Shown here piece after piece: positions 19,391 through 27,676 of a stretch of DNA of 64,000 nt. Position 1 is the first letter of the stretch. Each line of letters starts with the position of its first letter. The notes below the pieces were generated by a model that saw only the letters and a program-made list of their open reading frames with translations, was not told the origin of the DNA and searched no databases. Made by a program: the position numbers and the translations under genes. Source of the stretch: Pseudomonas faucium (GTDB lineage Bacteria; Pseudomonadota; Gammaproteobacteria; Pseudomonadales; Pseudomonadaceae); NCBI RefSeq assembly GCF_021602585.1, contig NZ_BQIP01000010.1, positions 62,001 through 126,000 on the forward strand, read 5' to 3'.

Positions 19391-21433
19391 ATGCCCAACG
19401 CGCTCCAGCCCCCCATCGCCCGCCAGGACCAGGGCGCCGATCCCTACGCCTGGCTGCAACAGCGCGACACCCCTGATGTGCTCGGCTACCTGCAGGCGGA
19501 AAACGCCTACCAGGAGGCCTGCCTGGCCGGCCAGGCGCCACTGCGCGAGCAGTTGTTCGAAGAGATCAAGGGCCGCATCCTGGAAACCGACCTGTCGCTG
19601 CCCTCGCCCTGGGGCCCGTACCTGTACTACACCCGCACCACGGCAGGCGACGAGTACCCGCGCCATTACCGCTGCCCGCGCCCGGCCGACGATTCCAACA
19701 CCGTGGACGAAAGCCAGGAGCAGCTGCTGCTCGACCCCAACGCCCTGGCCGCTGGCGGCTTCCTGTCGCTGGGCGCCTTCAGCATCAGCCCCGACCACCG
19801 CCTGCTGGCCTACAGCCTGGATACCAGCGGCGACGAAATCTTCACCCTGTACGTCAAGGACCTGACCAGCGGCGCGCTGACCACCCTGCCCTTCGACGAC
19901 TGCGACGGCAGCCTGACCTGGGCCAACGACAACCAGACGCTGTTCTTCGCCGAACTGGACGACACCCACCGGCCCTGGCGCCTGCGCCGCCACACCCTGG
20001 GCGAGGCCGACGCGCAAACCGTGTTCGAAGAGCCCGACGGCCGCTTCTTCCTGCACTGCTACCGCGCAAGCTCGGAGCAACAGCTGGTGCTGCTGCTCAA
20101 CAGCAAGACCACCAGCGAAGCCTGGGTGCTCGATGCGCACACGCCCCAGGCCACCTTCACCTGCCTGGCGCCGCGAGAGGAAGGCCACGAGTACTTCCCC
20201 GACCACGGCCGGCTCGACGGCCAGTGGCGCTGGTTCATCCGCACCAACCAGGACGGCATCAACTTCGCGCTGTACCACGCCCCGGCCGAGCAGGTGCCGG
20301 CCCGCGCGCAGTGGCAATTGCTGGTGACGCACAACCCCCAGGTGATGCTCGAAGGCCTGAGCCTGAATGCCGGCGCCCTCACCCTGAGCCTGCGCGAAGG
20401 CGGCCTGCCGATCATCGAAGTGCGCCCCCAGGGCCTTGCCAGCTACCGCGTCGAGCTGCCCGATGCGGCCTACAGCCTGTACGTGCAGGACAGCCTGGAG
20501 TTCGCCAGCGGCCGTGTGCGCCTGCGCTACGAGGCGCTCAACCGCCCGGCGCAGGTGCGCCAGCTGACCCTGGCCACGGGTGAGCAGGTGGTGCTAAAGC
20601 AGACCCCGGTGCTGGGCGATTTCGATGCCGACGACTACGTCAGCGAGCGCCTCTGGGCCAGTGCCACCGATGGCACCCAGGTGCCGATCAGCCTGGTACG
20701 CCGCAAGCAGGACCTGGGCAAGACGGTGCCGCTGTATCTGTATGGCTACGGCGCCTATGGCGAAAGCCTCGACCCCTGGTTCTCCCATGCCCGCCTGAGC
20801 CTGCTGCAACGCGGCGTGGGCTTTGCCATCGCCCATGTGCGCGGTGGCGGCGAGCTGGGCGAGGCCTGGTACCGCGCCGGCAAGCAGGAGAACAAGCACA
20901 ACAGCTTCAGCGACTTCATCGCCTGCGCCGAGCACCTGATCGCCCAGGGCGTGACCTCGCCGGCGCGGCTGGCCATCAGTGGCGGCAGTGCCGGCGGCCT
21001 GCTGATGGGCGCGGTGCTCAACCAGCGCCCGGAGCTGTTCCGCTGCGCCATCGCCGAAGTGCCGTTCGTCGATGTGCTCAACACCATGCTCGACCCCGAA
21101 CTGCCGCTGACCGTCACCGAGTATGACGAATGGGGCAACCCCGAGGAGCCCGAGGTGTATGAGCGGATCAAGGCTTATGCCCCTTACGAGAACGTCCGCG
21201 CCCAGGCCTACCCGGCCATGCTGGTGGTCGCCGGCTACAACGACAGCCGCGTGCAGTACTGGGAAGCGGCCAAGTGGGTGGCGCGCCTGCGCACGCTCAA
21301 GACCGACAGCAACCTGCTGCTGCTCAAGACCGAGATGGGCGCCGGCCACGGCGGCATGAGCGGGCGCTACCAGGGGCTGCGGGATGTGGCGCTGGAATAT
21401 GCGTTCGTCTTCAATGAGCTGGGCGTGGCGTAA
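19391..21433 (+). CDS. S9-family oligopeptidase (oligopeptidase B-like)
   Basis: 680 residues from ATG 19391; the frame stays open upstream, but PIARQDQGADPYAWLQ is the family N-terminus. An N-terminal beta-propeller is followed by an alpha/beta-hydrolase domain. The nucleophile is Ser533 in GGSAGG; Asp lies in GYNDSRVQYWE and His in GAGHGGMSGRYQ near the end. Oligopeptidase B cuts after Arg/Lys in short peptides, and the family acts in the cytosol or periplasm. No signal peptide is seen, so a cytosolic role is likely. A single dispersed repeat follows the stop. Confidence 0.93.
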   Translation: MPNALQPPIARQDQGADPYAWLQQRDTPDVLGYLQAENAYQEACLAGQAPLREQLFEEIKGRILETDLSLPSPWGPYLYYTRTTAGDEYPRHYRCPRPADDSNTVDESQEQLLLDPNALAAGGFLSLGAFSISPDHRLLAYSLDTSGDEIFTLYVKDLTSGALTTLPFDDCDGSLTWANDNQTLFFAELDDTHRPWRLRRHTLGEADAQTVFEEPDGRFFLHCYRASSEQQLVLLLNSKTTSEAWVLDAHTPQATFTCLAPREEGHEYFPDHGRLDGQWRWFIRTNQDGINFALYHAPAEQVPARAQWQLLVTHNPQVMLEGLSLNAGALTLSLREGGLPIIEVRPQGLASYRVELPDAAYSLYVQDSLEFASGRVRLRYEALNRPAQVRQLTLATGEQVVLKQTPVLGDFDADDYVSERLWASATDGTQVPISLVRRKQDLGKTVPLYLYGYGAYGESLDPWFSHARLSLLQRGVGFAIAHVRGGGELGEAWYRAGKQENKHNSFSDFIACAEHLIAQGVTSPARLAISGGSAGGLLMGAVLNQRPELFRCAIAEVPFVDVLNTMLDPELPLTVTEYDEWGNPEEPEVYERIKAYAPYENVRAQAYPAMLVVAGYNDSRVQYWEAAKWVARLRTLKTDSNLLLLKTEMGAGHGGMSGRYQGLRDVALEYAFVFNELGVA

Positions 21434-21500
21434 AACGCGTTTTTTGTTGTCATACGAGGCGGCGAGGGCTTTGCCCTCGTTTCGCCACACAACGCCGCCT

Positions 21501-21546
21501 GTAGGAGCGGCCTTGCGTCGCGAAAGGGCCGCAAAGCGGCCCCAAA
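21501..21546. repeat. single GTAGGAGCGGCC-type repeat
   Basis: One copy of the second repeat family (GTAGGAGCGGCCTTGCGTCG..CGAAAGGGCCGCAAAGCGGC) between two co-directional genes. Half of the pair arrangement seen at 6842-6960 and 60179-60283. Confidence 0.75.
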
Positions 21547-21578
21547 CCCTCTGGTCACCCCGCCAAGAAGAACACCCC

Positions 21579-22046
21579 ATGCCCGACCCAACCCACCTCA
21601 GCACCGAAATCCGCGACATGCTCATGGACTGCGGCCTGTTCGACACCCTCCAGCTCGCCGACTTCCACACCGCCGCCGGCTACTTCAGCCTGGCCGCCAT
21701 GAGCGAAGGCGAAGTCATCTTCAACGAAGGCGACGCCGGCACCTTCATGTGCATCCTGCACCGCGGCCGGGTCAGCGTGCGCAAGGCCGATGGCAACGGC
21801 CAGCCGGTGGAAATCGCCACCTTGCGCAGTGGCCGGGCGTTCGGCGAAATGGCCGTGCTCGACGGCGAGCGCCGCTCGGCCAGCTGTGTGGCCGCCAGCG
21901 ACTGCCAGCTGCTGACCCTGGGCAAGGACTCGCTGGAAAAGATGCTCAACGAAGCACCGCGCATCGCCGCGCGGATCATCCGCGCCCTGGCGGTGGCGCT
22001 GTCCAAACGCCTGCGCATGCAGGATGGCCAGCGGCTGTCGCTCTAA
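21579..22046 (+). CDS. cyclic nucleotide-binding domain protein
   Basis: 155 residues, mostly one cNMP-binding domain. The phosphate-binding cassette is readable as FGEMAVLDGERRSASC, with the preceding jelly-roll motif EVIFNEGDAGTFMCILHRGRVSV. There is no DNA-binding helix, so this is a single-domain binder or a regulatory subunit rather than a Crp-type factor. The ligand (cAMP or c-di-GMP) is not known. ATG 21579 follows AAGAAG. Its stop overlaps by four bases with the end of the opposing small proline-rich gene. Confidence 0.85.
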   Translation: MPDPTHLSTEIRDMLMDCGLFDTLQLADFHTAAGYFSLAAMSEGEVIFNEGDAGTFMCILHRGRVSVRKADGNGQPVEIATLRSGRAFGEMAVLDGERRSASCVAASDCQLLTLGKDSLEKMLNEAPRIAARIIRALAVALSKRLRMQDGQRLSL

Positions 22047-22321
22047 TCGTCCTCGGCCGGCGGTTTTGCCGGCTCCTGGCGCAACCCCGGCAAGGGCTGG
22101 TCCCTGGGCGGCCCCGGCACCGGCATGGGCGGCAGCAGCGGGGCGCCGGGCTGGTTGCCATAGGCCTTGGGCGGCGTGCTCGGGGTGATTTGCGGGTAAG
22201 GCGTGGGCGTTGGCGTGCCCGGCGCACCGGGCACCGGTGTGTTCAAGCGCGGTGGCGTGCTCGCCGCCTCGGCCAGAGGCACGGCGGCGGCAAGCAGCGC
22301 GGCGAGGATCGCATGCAACAT
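22043..22321 (-). CDS. small exported proline-rich protein
   Basis: 92 residues from ATG 22321 with a strong AGGAGG seven bases upstream. A signal peptide (MLHAILAALLAAAVPLAEA, cleavage likely after AEA) precedes a low-complexity mature part of Pro, Gly and Thr (PGAPGTPTPTPYPQITPSTPP, then PGAPLLPPMPVPGPP). The mature peptide has no Cys and would be exported, perhaps periplasmic or surface-associated. Not assigned to a family I know. It converges on, and overlaps by four bases, the cNMP-binding gene. Confidence 0.7.
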   Translation of the reverse strand: MLHAILAALLAAAVPLAEAASTPPRLNTPVPGAPGTPTPTPYPQITPSTPPKAYGNQPGAPLLPPMPVPGPPRDQPLPGLRQEPAKPPAEDD

Positions 22322-22453
22322 CAGCAACCTCCTGTCGGGAACCTTCCTACAGGCTACGCCGTTTATGCTGATTTTGCCTGTCCGCCTGCACGGCAAGCGC
22401 GCTAGACTCATCGGCATAACCGTCACATGCCTGATCAGAACAAAGGAAACACC

Positions 22454-22825
22454 ATGAGCTCGGCTTCCACTTCCGCCGCCACCGCCCGCCTCGACCGCAT
22501 CCTCGCCGACGCCAAGCGCGACAAGGAGATGGGCTACCGCGACAAGGCCCTGAGAATGTACCCGCACGTGTGCGGCCGCTGCGCCCGCGAATTCGCCGGC
22601 AAGCGCCTGAGCGAGCTGACCGTGCACCACCGTGACCACAACCACGACAACAACCCCCAGGACGGCTCCAACTGGGAGCTGCTGTGCCTGTACTGCCACG
22701 ACAACGAGCACTCGCGCTACACCGACCAGCAGTACTTCAGCGAAGGCTCCACCAGCACCCCGAGCATCGCCAAGGCCACCCACAACCCGTTCGCCGCGCT
22801 GGCCGGCATGCTCAAGAAAGACTGA
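22454..22825 (+). CDS. YajD-like HNH nuclease
   Basis: 123 residues. Two zinc knuckles (CGRC and CLYC) flank the HNH core LTVHHRDHNHDNN, with the C-terminal HNH helix at CHDNEHSRY. E. coli YajD has the same fold, with no clear substrate. The ATG at 22454 follows AAAGGAA and was preferred over an in-frame ATG nine codons upstream. The protein has no restriction-like partner nearby, so it is not part of a defence locus here. Confidence 0.88.
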   Translation: MSSASTSAATARLDRILADAKRDKEMGYRDKALRMYPHVCGRCAREFAGKRLSELTVHHRDHNHDNNPQDGSNWELLCLYCHDNEHSRYTDQQYFSEGSTSTPSIAKATHNPFAALAGMLKKD

Positions 22826-22901
22826 CCGTCGATACTTCCCGCCCCCCGCTGCTGCCGGCTAGCCCGTATAATCGCGCTTTTTTTGCGAAAGGCCCCGGCA
22901 C

Positions 22902-23372
22902 GTGGCAAACAAACGGTACAGCTGCATCGGCCTGTTCAACCCCAAGTCTGCAGAGAACGTCGGTTCGGTGATGCGCGCAGCGGGTTGCTACGGCGTCAAC
23001 TCGGTGTTCTACACCGGCAAGCGCTATGAGCGCGCACGCGACTTCGTCACCGACACCAAGCGGGTGCACTACGACATCCCGCTGATCGGCATCGACGACC
23101 TGCAACGCATCATTCCCCTGGGCTGCACGCCGGTGGCCGTGGAACTGGTCGAAGGCGCCCGGCCGCTGCCCGAGTACACTCACCCGGACCGCGCCATCTA
23201 CATCTTCGGGCCCGAAGACGGCAGCTTGAGTGCCGAGGTGCGGGCGTGGTGCGAAGAAACGATCTACATCCCCACCGAAGGCTGCATGAACCTGGCCGCG
23301 ACGGTGAATGTGGTGCTGTATGACCGCCTGGCCAAGGGGCTCAATACCCGTTCGGGGCCGAAGTTCAAGTAA
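22902..23372 (+). CDS. SpoU/TrmH-family RNA 2'-O-methyltransferase
   Basis: 156 residues, the short single-domain SPOUT layout. Motif 1 is ENVGSVMRAAGCYG (Asn and Arg), motif 2 IFGPEDGSLS and motif 3 IPTEGCMNLAATVNVVLYD, which form the trefoil-knot SAM site. Probably methylates a tRNA 2'-OH; TrmL (wobble base 34) is one short SPOUT relative, but the motif spellings differ enough that I leave the substrate open. GTG 22902 is the start, with GAAAGG upstream. Confidence 0.85.
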   Translation: MANKRYSCIGLFNPKSAENVGSVMRAAGCYGVNSVFYTGKRYERARDFVTDTKRVHYDIPLIGIDDLQRIIPLGCTPVAVELVEGARPLPEYTHPDRAIYIFGPEDGSLSAEVRAWCEETIYIPTEGCMNLAATVNVVLYDRLAKGLNTRSGPKFK

Positions 23373-23457
23373 GCGCGGGCGCCCATTGATGCAGGCAGAG
23401 TGAACGGCGGCCGTCGGCCGGGGGTCAGCTGCTTACACATCACAGGGAGGCCTTGCC

Positions 23458-23781
23458 ATGCTTGATATCCATTCCGCTCCGGGGGCTTCGGAGCACAATG
23501 TCCACGGGCTGGAACGGCTCGGTTCGCTGGCCGGCGGTGCGCTGATGGTTACCAAGGGGCTGCGCCATGGCGGCCTGGTGGGCATGCTGCAGGTGGTGGT
23601 CGGCGGCCTGGCGCTGGCGCGTGGGGTCAGCGGGCATTGCTCGACCAAGGCCTGGTGGCAAAGCCATCGCCAGGAGTACCACCGCCTGCGCTCGGACATC
23701 GAGCGCAGTGCGGCGGAGCTGGAGGCGCTCAAGCGCAGTGCCCGGGCGGCTACTCGCGGGATAAGCGTAACCGGCGAGTGA
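23458..23781 (+). CDS. DUF2892-like small membrane protein
   Basis: 107 residues. The hydrophobic middle (LGSLAGGALMVTKGL...GGLVGMLQVVVGGLALARGVSGHC) and the Cys-containing GHCSTKAWW segment resemble the DUF2892/YgaP-tail family of one or two-helix membrane proteins. A charged helix follows. AGGGAGG precedes ATG 23458. Function unknown. A REP pair lies between it and the convergent M61-like gene. Confidence 0.7.
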   Translation: MLDIHSAPGASEHNVHGLERLGSLAGGALMVTKGLRHGGLVGMLQVVVGGLALARGVSGHCSTKAWWQSHRQEYHRLRSDIERSAAELEALKRSARAATRGISVTGE

Positions 23782-23797
23782 GGGGGTTGCCTGTACT

Positions 23798-23880
23798 GGC
23801 CCTATCGCCGGCAAGCCGGCTCCCACAGGTACCGAGCACACCCCAATCCCTGTGGGAGCCGGCTTGCCGGCGATAGGGGC
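23798..23880. repeat. REP inverted pair (BIME), twin of 12548-12630
   Basis: Opposed REP units with a loop identical to that of the element at 12548-12630. Flanking bases (CTGTAC..GGCCCTATCGCC) also agree, so the repeat moved as a whole unit. Lies between convergent genes. Confidence 0.9.
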
Positions 23881-23883
23881 CAC

Positions 23884-25092
23884 CTATTGCAGCGCCTTGC
23901 TCTGCAACACCTCCGAGCGCCGCCCCAGCACATTCTCGCTGATCTGCACGAACTCCTCGGTGCTGACACTCGGCAGGCGCATCAGCGCCTGGGTCACATC
24001 ATCCAGCGAACGCTTGGCCTGGGTGTGGATGCGGATTTCCTTGTCCAGCGCCTGCAGCAGCAGCACGCCCCGCGCCACCTGCGCCGGGCTGGCCCGGCCG
24101 CCGCGCAGCTGGGTGACCTTGGCGCCCTGCTTCTGCAAGCGCGCCTGCCACACCTGGTAGCGGTCATCGCTGATGCCACCGGCGCGGCGCAACAGCTCAT
24201 TGGCGTAGTAGTCGGTCAGGCTCTGGCCCAGCCAGTCGCTGTTGTCGCGCACACGAATCTGCGCAAACAACTGCACCAGCTCGCGCAACAACGGGCTGCT
24301 GCCGTTCTCGCTGACCATCGGCCGGCCACTGTGCAGGTACAGCGAACCGTTGGCCGCCATCGCCCCGCGCCACATGCCGTCACGGGCACCGACCAGCAGC
24401 AGCTTCGGCGGGTTGCGCGGGAACACCGCCTGCAACTGCGGCCAGATGAAGGTCAGCAGCGTCAGGTTGTCCATCCGCCGCATGCCCTGCCCCACTGGCG
24501 CGGCCACGGTCACGTCGGTTTCGCCCAGGCGCGCGCGGCGGCTACCCAGGTTGCCGGCGAGCATCCAGCCGGTCGGGCGGTCGAACAGGCGCGATACGTC
24601 ATCGATGCGAAACTTGTCCTTGCCGATGCGCGGCCAGGCCGTTTCGATGCTTTTCCAGCCTTCGGGCAGGTCCACCGACAGGCGCGCCACCAGCTCGGTG
24701 CCGTCCTGCTGGTCGAGGCGTGCCGGGGGCACCAGTTGCTCGCCCTGGAACAGCGCCCAATGGGGCGTCATGTGCGAGGTGTAGGCGCCGCTGCGCAGCT
24801 TCTGGTCCAGCTTGACCCGGTAGCTCAGGCTGGTCTTGCCTGCGGCCGGGTGCCAGACACCCCGCTCGCCCTGCTGCTGCCACTGGCCGTCAGCCTGAAA
24901 ACCGCTGTAGGCATTGGCCTTGCCCAGGTCGAAATCCAGGCTGCGCACCGCGCTGCCCTCAGCCAGGGTCAGGCGTACTTCGGCCTGGCCGCTGGCGGGC
25001 AACAGGCGCACCTGGTAATCGAGGTCGACTTTTTTCGCCCAGGCCGGCGTGCAGGCAAGAAGGCCCAGGAACAGCAACAGCTGGCAACGCAT
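23884..25092 (-). CDS. M61-like exported protein, catalytic motif degenerate
   Basis: 402 residues with a signal peptide (MRCQLLLFLGLLACTPAWA). The N-terminal half resembles the beta-sandwich of M1/M61 aminopeptidases. The C-terminal half has the gluzincin backbone: in M61 enzymes a HExxH is followed by W..EG.TDYY..LLLRAG, and here the matching stretch reads LLRELVQLF then WLGQSLTDYYANELLRRAG. The His residues of HExxH are Arg and Gln, and the EG glutamate is Gln-Ser. It should not bind zinc, so it is likely a non-catalytic periplasmic protein. AAGGAG lies before ATG 25092. Confidence 0.8.
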   Translation of the reverse strand: MRCQLLLFLGLLACTPAWAKKVDLDYQVRLLPASGQAEVRLTLAEGSAVRSLDFDLGKANAYSGFQADGQWQQQGERGVWHPAAGKTSLSYRVKLDQKLRSGAYTSHMTPHWALFQGEQLVPPARLDQQDGTELVARLSVDLPEGWKSIETAWPRIGKDKFRIDDVSRLFDRPTGWMLAGNLGSRRARLGETDVTVAAPVGQGMRRMDNLTLLTFIWPQLQAVFPRNPPKLLLVGARDGMWRGAMAANGSLYLHSGRPMVSENGSSPLLRELVQLFAQIRVRDNSDWLGQSLTDYYANELLRRAGGISDDRYQVWQARLQKQGAKVTQLRGGRASPAQVARGVLLLQALDKEIRIHTQAKRSLDDVTQALMRLPSVSTEEFVQISENVLGRRSEVLQSKALQ

Positions 25093-25133
25093 ACTGAAAC
25101 TCCTTGTTCCCCAGAGGCGACGGGCCAGCGCGA

Positions 25134-25583
25134 TCAGCTGGCGCGGAAGATCAGGTGGTCTTCCCAGTCGTCTTCATCCACTTCATGTTCACTGAGCATA
25201 CGCCCCGACTGGGATATGCGCTGTTCGTGCACCTGCTTGCGGTCACCGCAGACCAGGTGGTGCCAGGCCGGCAGGTCCTTGCCCTCGCTGACCAGGCGGT
25301 AGCCGCAGGTGCTCGGCAACCACTTGAACTGGTCGGCCTTGCCCGGGGTGAGCTGGATGCAATCGGGCACCTGGGCGAAGCGGTTGGGGTAGTCGCTGCA
25401 CTGGCAGGTGTCGCGGTCGAGCAACTTGCAGGCGATGCGCGTGTAATAGACGCTGTTGTCGTCTTCATCCTCGAGCTTCTGCAGGCAGCACAGGCCACAG
25501 CCGTCGCACAGCGACTCCCATTCCTGCGGGTCGAGTTGTTCGAGGGTCTTGCGCCGCCAGAACGGCGCGCTTTCAGCGATCAT
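25134..25583 (-). CDS. YcgN-family cysteine-cluster protein
   Basis: 149 residues (GTG at 25586 would add one). The N-terminal CDGCGLCC, then [13 protein letters not shown] and PDC, are the conserved Cys clusters of UPF0260/YcgN, likely binding iron-sulfur or zinc. The protein is found widely in gammaproteobacteria, without a firmly known function. AGGAAA lies upstream of both possible starts. The gene is divergent from the nitroreductase gene. Confidence 0.88.
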   Translation of the reverse strand: MIAESAPFWRRKTLEQLDPQEWESLCDGCGLCCLQKLEDEDDNSVYYTRIACKLLDRDTCQCSDYPNRFAQVPDCIQLTPGKADQFKWLPSTCGYRLVSEGKDLPAWHHLVCGDRKQVHEQRISQSGRMLSEHEVDEDDWEDHLIFRAS

Positions 25584-25728
25584 CACACGGGTTTCCTGGG
25601 TTCATCCGGGGGCCGCGGCGCGCGGCGGCGCCAGTCTAGAGCCTGGCATTGGGCAACGCCAGACCGCTTGTCAGTAACGGGAGGACGCAGTAGCGTGCAG
25701 CGTTTCCCATCCATTTGCAGGAGCCGCC

Positions 25729-26322
25729 ATGAGCGCCACCCCACGCATCGCCGATTACGCCATCAACGAGCAGTTCATCAACCGTTGGTCACCACGGGCC
25801 TTCACCGCCGAGCCGATCAGCGAAGAGACCCTGCTGAGCTTCCTGGAAGCCGCGCGCTGGGCGCCTTCGGCCTACAACTCGCAGCCTTGGCGCTTCCTCT
25901 ATGCGCGCCGCGACACGCCAAACTGGGCACGCTACCTGGACCTGCTGGTGCCGTTCAACCGCAGCTGGGCGCAACAGGCCTCGGCGTTGGTGCTGGTGAT
26001 TTCCAAGACCACCTTCGCCGCTCCTGGCGCCAGCGAGGAAAAGCCTGCGCTGTGGCACACCTTCGACACTGGCTCCGCCTGGGGCCACCTGGCACTGCAG
26101 GCGAGCATCAGCGGCTGGCACACCCACGGCATGGCCGGCTTTGACCAGGACCTGGCGCGCCGCGAGCTGAAGGTGCCCGAGGGCTATGAGCTGCATGCCA
26201 TGGTGGCCATTGGCAAGCTGGGTGACAAGGCAAGCCTGGACGAAGCCCTGCAGGCGCGCGAAGTGCCGAGCCCGCGCAAGCCGCTGAGCGAGCTGGCGGC
26301 CGAGGGTGATTTCAGCCTGTGA
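25729..26322 (+). CDS. nitroreductase-family oxidoreductase
   Basis: 197 residues, the short FMN-dependent nitroreductase fold. The N-terminus (RWSPRAFTAEPISEETLLSFLEAARWAPSAYNSQPWRF) has the phosphate-binding Arg/Ser pattern and the dimer-contact helix, and GHLALQASISGWHTHGMAGFD is the core FMN-contacting segment. Likely reduces nitro compounds or quinones using NAD(P)H, with broad specificity. ATG 25729 follows GGAG. A REP pair follows the stop. Confidence 0.88.
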   Translation: MSATPRIADYAINEQFINRWSPRAFTAEPISEETLLSFLEAARWAPSAYNSQPWRFLYARRDTPNWARYLDLLVPFNRSWAQQASALVLVISKTTFAAPGASEEKPALWHTFDTGSAWGHLALQASISGWHTHGMAGFDQDLARRELKVPEGYELHAMVAIGKLGDKASLDEALQAREVPSPRKPLSELAAEGDFSL

Positions 26323-26340
26323 TTTGATGCTGCCTGTACT

Positions 26341-26430
26341 GGCCCTATCGCCGGCAAGCCGGCTGCCACAGATGCTCCACTGATTACCTGTGGGGTTTTC
26401 TGTGGGAGCCGGCTTGCCGGCGATAGGGCC
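26341..26430. repeat. REP inverted pair (BIME)
   Basis: Opposed REP units between the convergent nitroreductase and dehydrogenase genes; left arm carries a GCTGCCACAG variant. Confidence 0.85.
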
Positions 26431-26447
26431 AGTACAACCACTACAAG

Positions 26448-27380
26448 TCAGTAACCCTTGGCAAAATCCACTTCCCCACGCAATGGCTGCCCCGCCGCAT
26501 AAGCCTGCACATTCTCGACGAACAACCGCACCATCGCCGAAGGCGAGGTCGGCGCCGAGCTGTGCCCGGTCAGCAACAAGCCCCAGGCGGTCCAGAACGG
26601 GTGGCGCTGCGGCAGCGGTTCCTGCCGGCACACGTCGATCACCGCACCCGCCAGGTGCCCCTCCTTCAACGCCTCGACCAGGTCGGCATCGACCACCGCC
26701 GCGCCGCGCCCGGCATTGATGAACAGGGCCGTGGGCTGGAAGCGCTTGAACATGGCCGCATCGTACAGGTCATGGGTGGCCGGGGTATCCGGCAGCAGGT
26801 TGAGCACATAGTCCACCTCGCCAACCAGGCGCGGCAGCTCGCACAGCCCGGCCACCTCGACGAACGGCGCCTGGCTGCGGGCACTGCTGGCGATGCCGTA
26901 CACACTCACGCCGAAGGGCACGAGGAATTCGGCCACGCGCTGGCCGATGTCGCCGGTGCCGACGATCAGCACCTTGCGCCCTTCCAGGGTACGCCCGGGG
27001 CGGTCGTCCCAGCGCCGCTCGACCTGGCTGACCAGGCGCGACAGCACTTCGCGCTCGTGGCCGAGCATGTAGGTGAGCATGTACTCGGCCATGACCTGGC
27101 CAAAGATGCCCACCGCGCGGCTCAGCCGGTAGTCACGCGGCAGGCCTTCGGCCAGCAACGGCGTGATGCCCGCCCAGGTCGACTGCACCCAGGCCGGCTT
27201 GTGGCCCTGGCGCAGCAGGCTGGCCAGCAAGTCTGGCTGGCCCAGCCAGATCTGGCACTGCGGGGCCTGGCTGGCCAGTTCGGCCGAGTCGCCGCTGGTG
27301 AGGATTTGCAGCTCAGGGGCGGCTTCGGCGAGCAACTGGGCGTAGTGGTCGTGGCTGTGTTCAGCGATCAGAACGCGCAT
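26448..27380 (-). CDS. D-2-hydroxyacid dehydrogenase (glyoxylate/hydroxypyruvate reductase-like)
   Basis: 310 residues. NAD(P) motif VLIVGTGDIGQRVAEFL, the catalytic Arg/Glu/His triad area in NAGRGAAVVDADLVEALKEGHLAGAVIDVCRQEPLP, and the C-terminal HSSAPTSP segment in which His is the likely acid-base residue. The GhrA-type spacing suggests a small 2-oxoacid substrate. It is the last gene of the rnd-ycgL-dehydrogenase run, two bases after ycgL. Confidence 0.88.
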   Translation of the reverse strand: MRVLIAEHSHDHYAQLLAEAAPELQILTSGDSAELASQAPQCQIWLGQPDLLASLLRQGHKPAWVQSTWAGITPLLAEGLPRDYRLSRAVGIFGQVMAEYMLTYMLGHEREVLSRLVSQVERRWDDRPGRTLEGRKVLIVGTGDIGQRVAEFLVPFGVSVYGIASSARSQAPFVEVAGLCELPRLVGEVDYVLNLLPDTPATHDLYDAAMFKRFQPTALFINAGRGAAVVDADLVEALKEGHLAGAVIDVCRQEPLPQRHPFWTAWGLLLTGHSSAPTSPSAMVRLFVENVQAYAAGQPLRGEVDFAKGY

Positions 27381-27382
27381 GG

Positions 27383-27676
27383 TCAGGCAGGGTCGTTGCG
27401 GCGCAGCAGCTCTTCGGGCAGGTGCTCGATGTAGTCATCGTCCTGCGGCGGCATCTGCAGGTGGTAGCCCTGGTTGTCGAGGTTCTCCAGCACCTTGGCG
27501 ATGTCCTCGCGGGCCAGCTTGCGCTCGGGCGTGAGCACCAGGTCGAAGGCGTGCACCGGGGTGCCGAAGAACGGCAGCAGCGCTTCGGGCACGCGCTCCA
27601 GGCCCTCGGCCTTGAGCACGTAGAGGTACATTTCGTTCTTGCGCGGGCTCTTGTAGATCGAGCAGATACGTTTCAT
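27383..27676 (-). CDS. YcgL-domain protein
   Basis: 97 residues matching the YcgL fold ([37 protein letters not shown]). Function unknown, but the gene is almost always near rnd in pseudomonads. The start overlaps the rnd stop by four bases, showing translational coupling. ATG 27676. Confidence 0.92.
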   Translation of the reverse strand: MKRICSIYKSPRKNEMYLYVLKAEGLERVPEALLPFFGTPVHAFDLVLTPERKLAREDIAKVLENLDNQGYHLQMPPQDDDYIEHLPEELLRRNDPA

